Notes under the pieces: model-generated
Database searches by the model: none
What the model was told of the DNA's origin: nothing
Seen by the model: the letters and a program-made list of their open reading frames with translations, nothing else
Source of the DNA: Tenuibacillus multivorans
GTDB lineage: Bacteria > Bacillota > Bacilli > Bacillales > Alkalibacillaceae
Length of the DNA: 64,000 bases
Reading direction: 5' to 3'
Assembly (NCBI RefSeq): GCF_900103915.1
Contig: NZ_FNIG01000003.1
Coordinates: forward strand, 1-64,000
Program-made: the position numbers and the translations under genes
Shown: positions 63,993 to 64,000 of the stretch, in pieces
How positions within the stretch are numbered: position 1 is the first letter of the stretch
Layout: every line of letters starts with the position of its first letter

Positions 63993-64000
63993 TTATCCAC

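Noticed and set aside
1-64000. CRISPR arrays, tRNA or rRNA genes
   Set aside because: No regularly spaced direct repeats and no tRNA or rRNA signatures were seen by eye on either strand.

Overview
The window is a chromosomal segment of a low-G+C, endospore-forming Bacillaceae. Gene order follows the Bacillus subtilis yqhP-to-yqjA region: efp, spoIIIA operon, accBC, nusB, folD, xseAB, ispA, dxs, tlyA, argR, recN, spoIVB, spo0A, bkdR, bkd operon, brxB, yqjA. Acidic proteins, a Na+/proline symporter and an OLE RNA suggest a moderately halophilic or otherwise extremophilic lineage. The species cannot be named from this sequence alone. No rRNA, tRNA or CRISPR array was seen.

Left part (about 1-8.7 kb) is accessory DNA. 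It holds the end of an IS3-family element, a ddl gene, and a run of small mostly minus-strand genes: NUDIX hydrolases, a stand-alone NIF3-like domain, small membrane proteins, a GrpB-family protein, a methyltransferase and two related SurA-N-like lipoproteins. Several are broken, mostly by single-base changes in homopolymers. A family of about 40-bp palindromic repeats sits 3' of successive genes at 3.3-5.4 kb.

From 8.7 to 15.2 kb lie dinB, an M20-family peptidase and a propionyl-CoA/methylmalonyl-CoA module (carboxyltransferase, epimerase, B12 subunit, mutase). At 15.3-20.9 kb is the NAD de novo locus: niaR-nifS divergent from nadBCA, with a probable NiaR operator between. A second accessory patch at 20.9-25 kb contains small genes, an MFS transporter and remnants of three dead genes.

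From 25 to 35 kb is the branched-chain keto-acid block (yqjA, brxB, bkdB-bkdAB-bkdAA-lpdV-bcd, bkdR, yqzF). It lacks ptb and buk. The BkdR-like regulator lacks the GAFTGA loop that normally contacts sigma-54. Next come a ureohydrolase, a Na+/proline symporter with a 37-codon microprotein, aspartokinase, and a frameshifted HD-GYP gene facing spo0A.

The rest (40.5-64 kb) is the conserved core: spo0A, spoIVB, recN, argR, tlyA, dxs, ispA, xseBA, folD, nusB, an Asp23 protein, accCB, the spoIIIA operon with a clear sigma-E promoter, efp, an M24 peptidase and aroQ. Between ispA and dxs is the most notable system: an OLE (ornate, large, extremophilic) RNA of about 600 nt with its own promoter and long-range pairing, followed by the gene of its membrane partner OapA.
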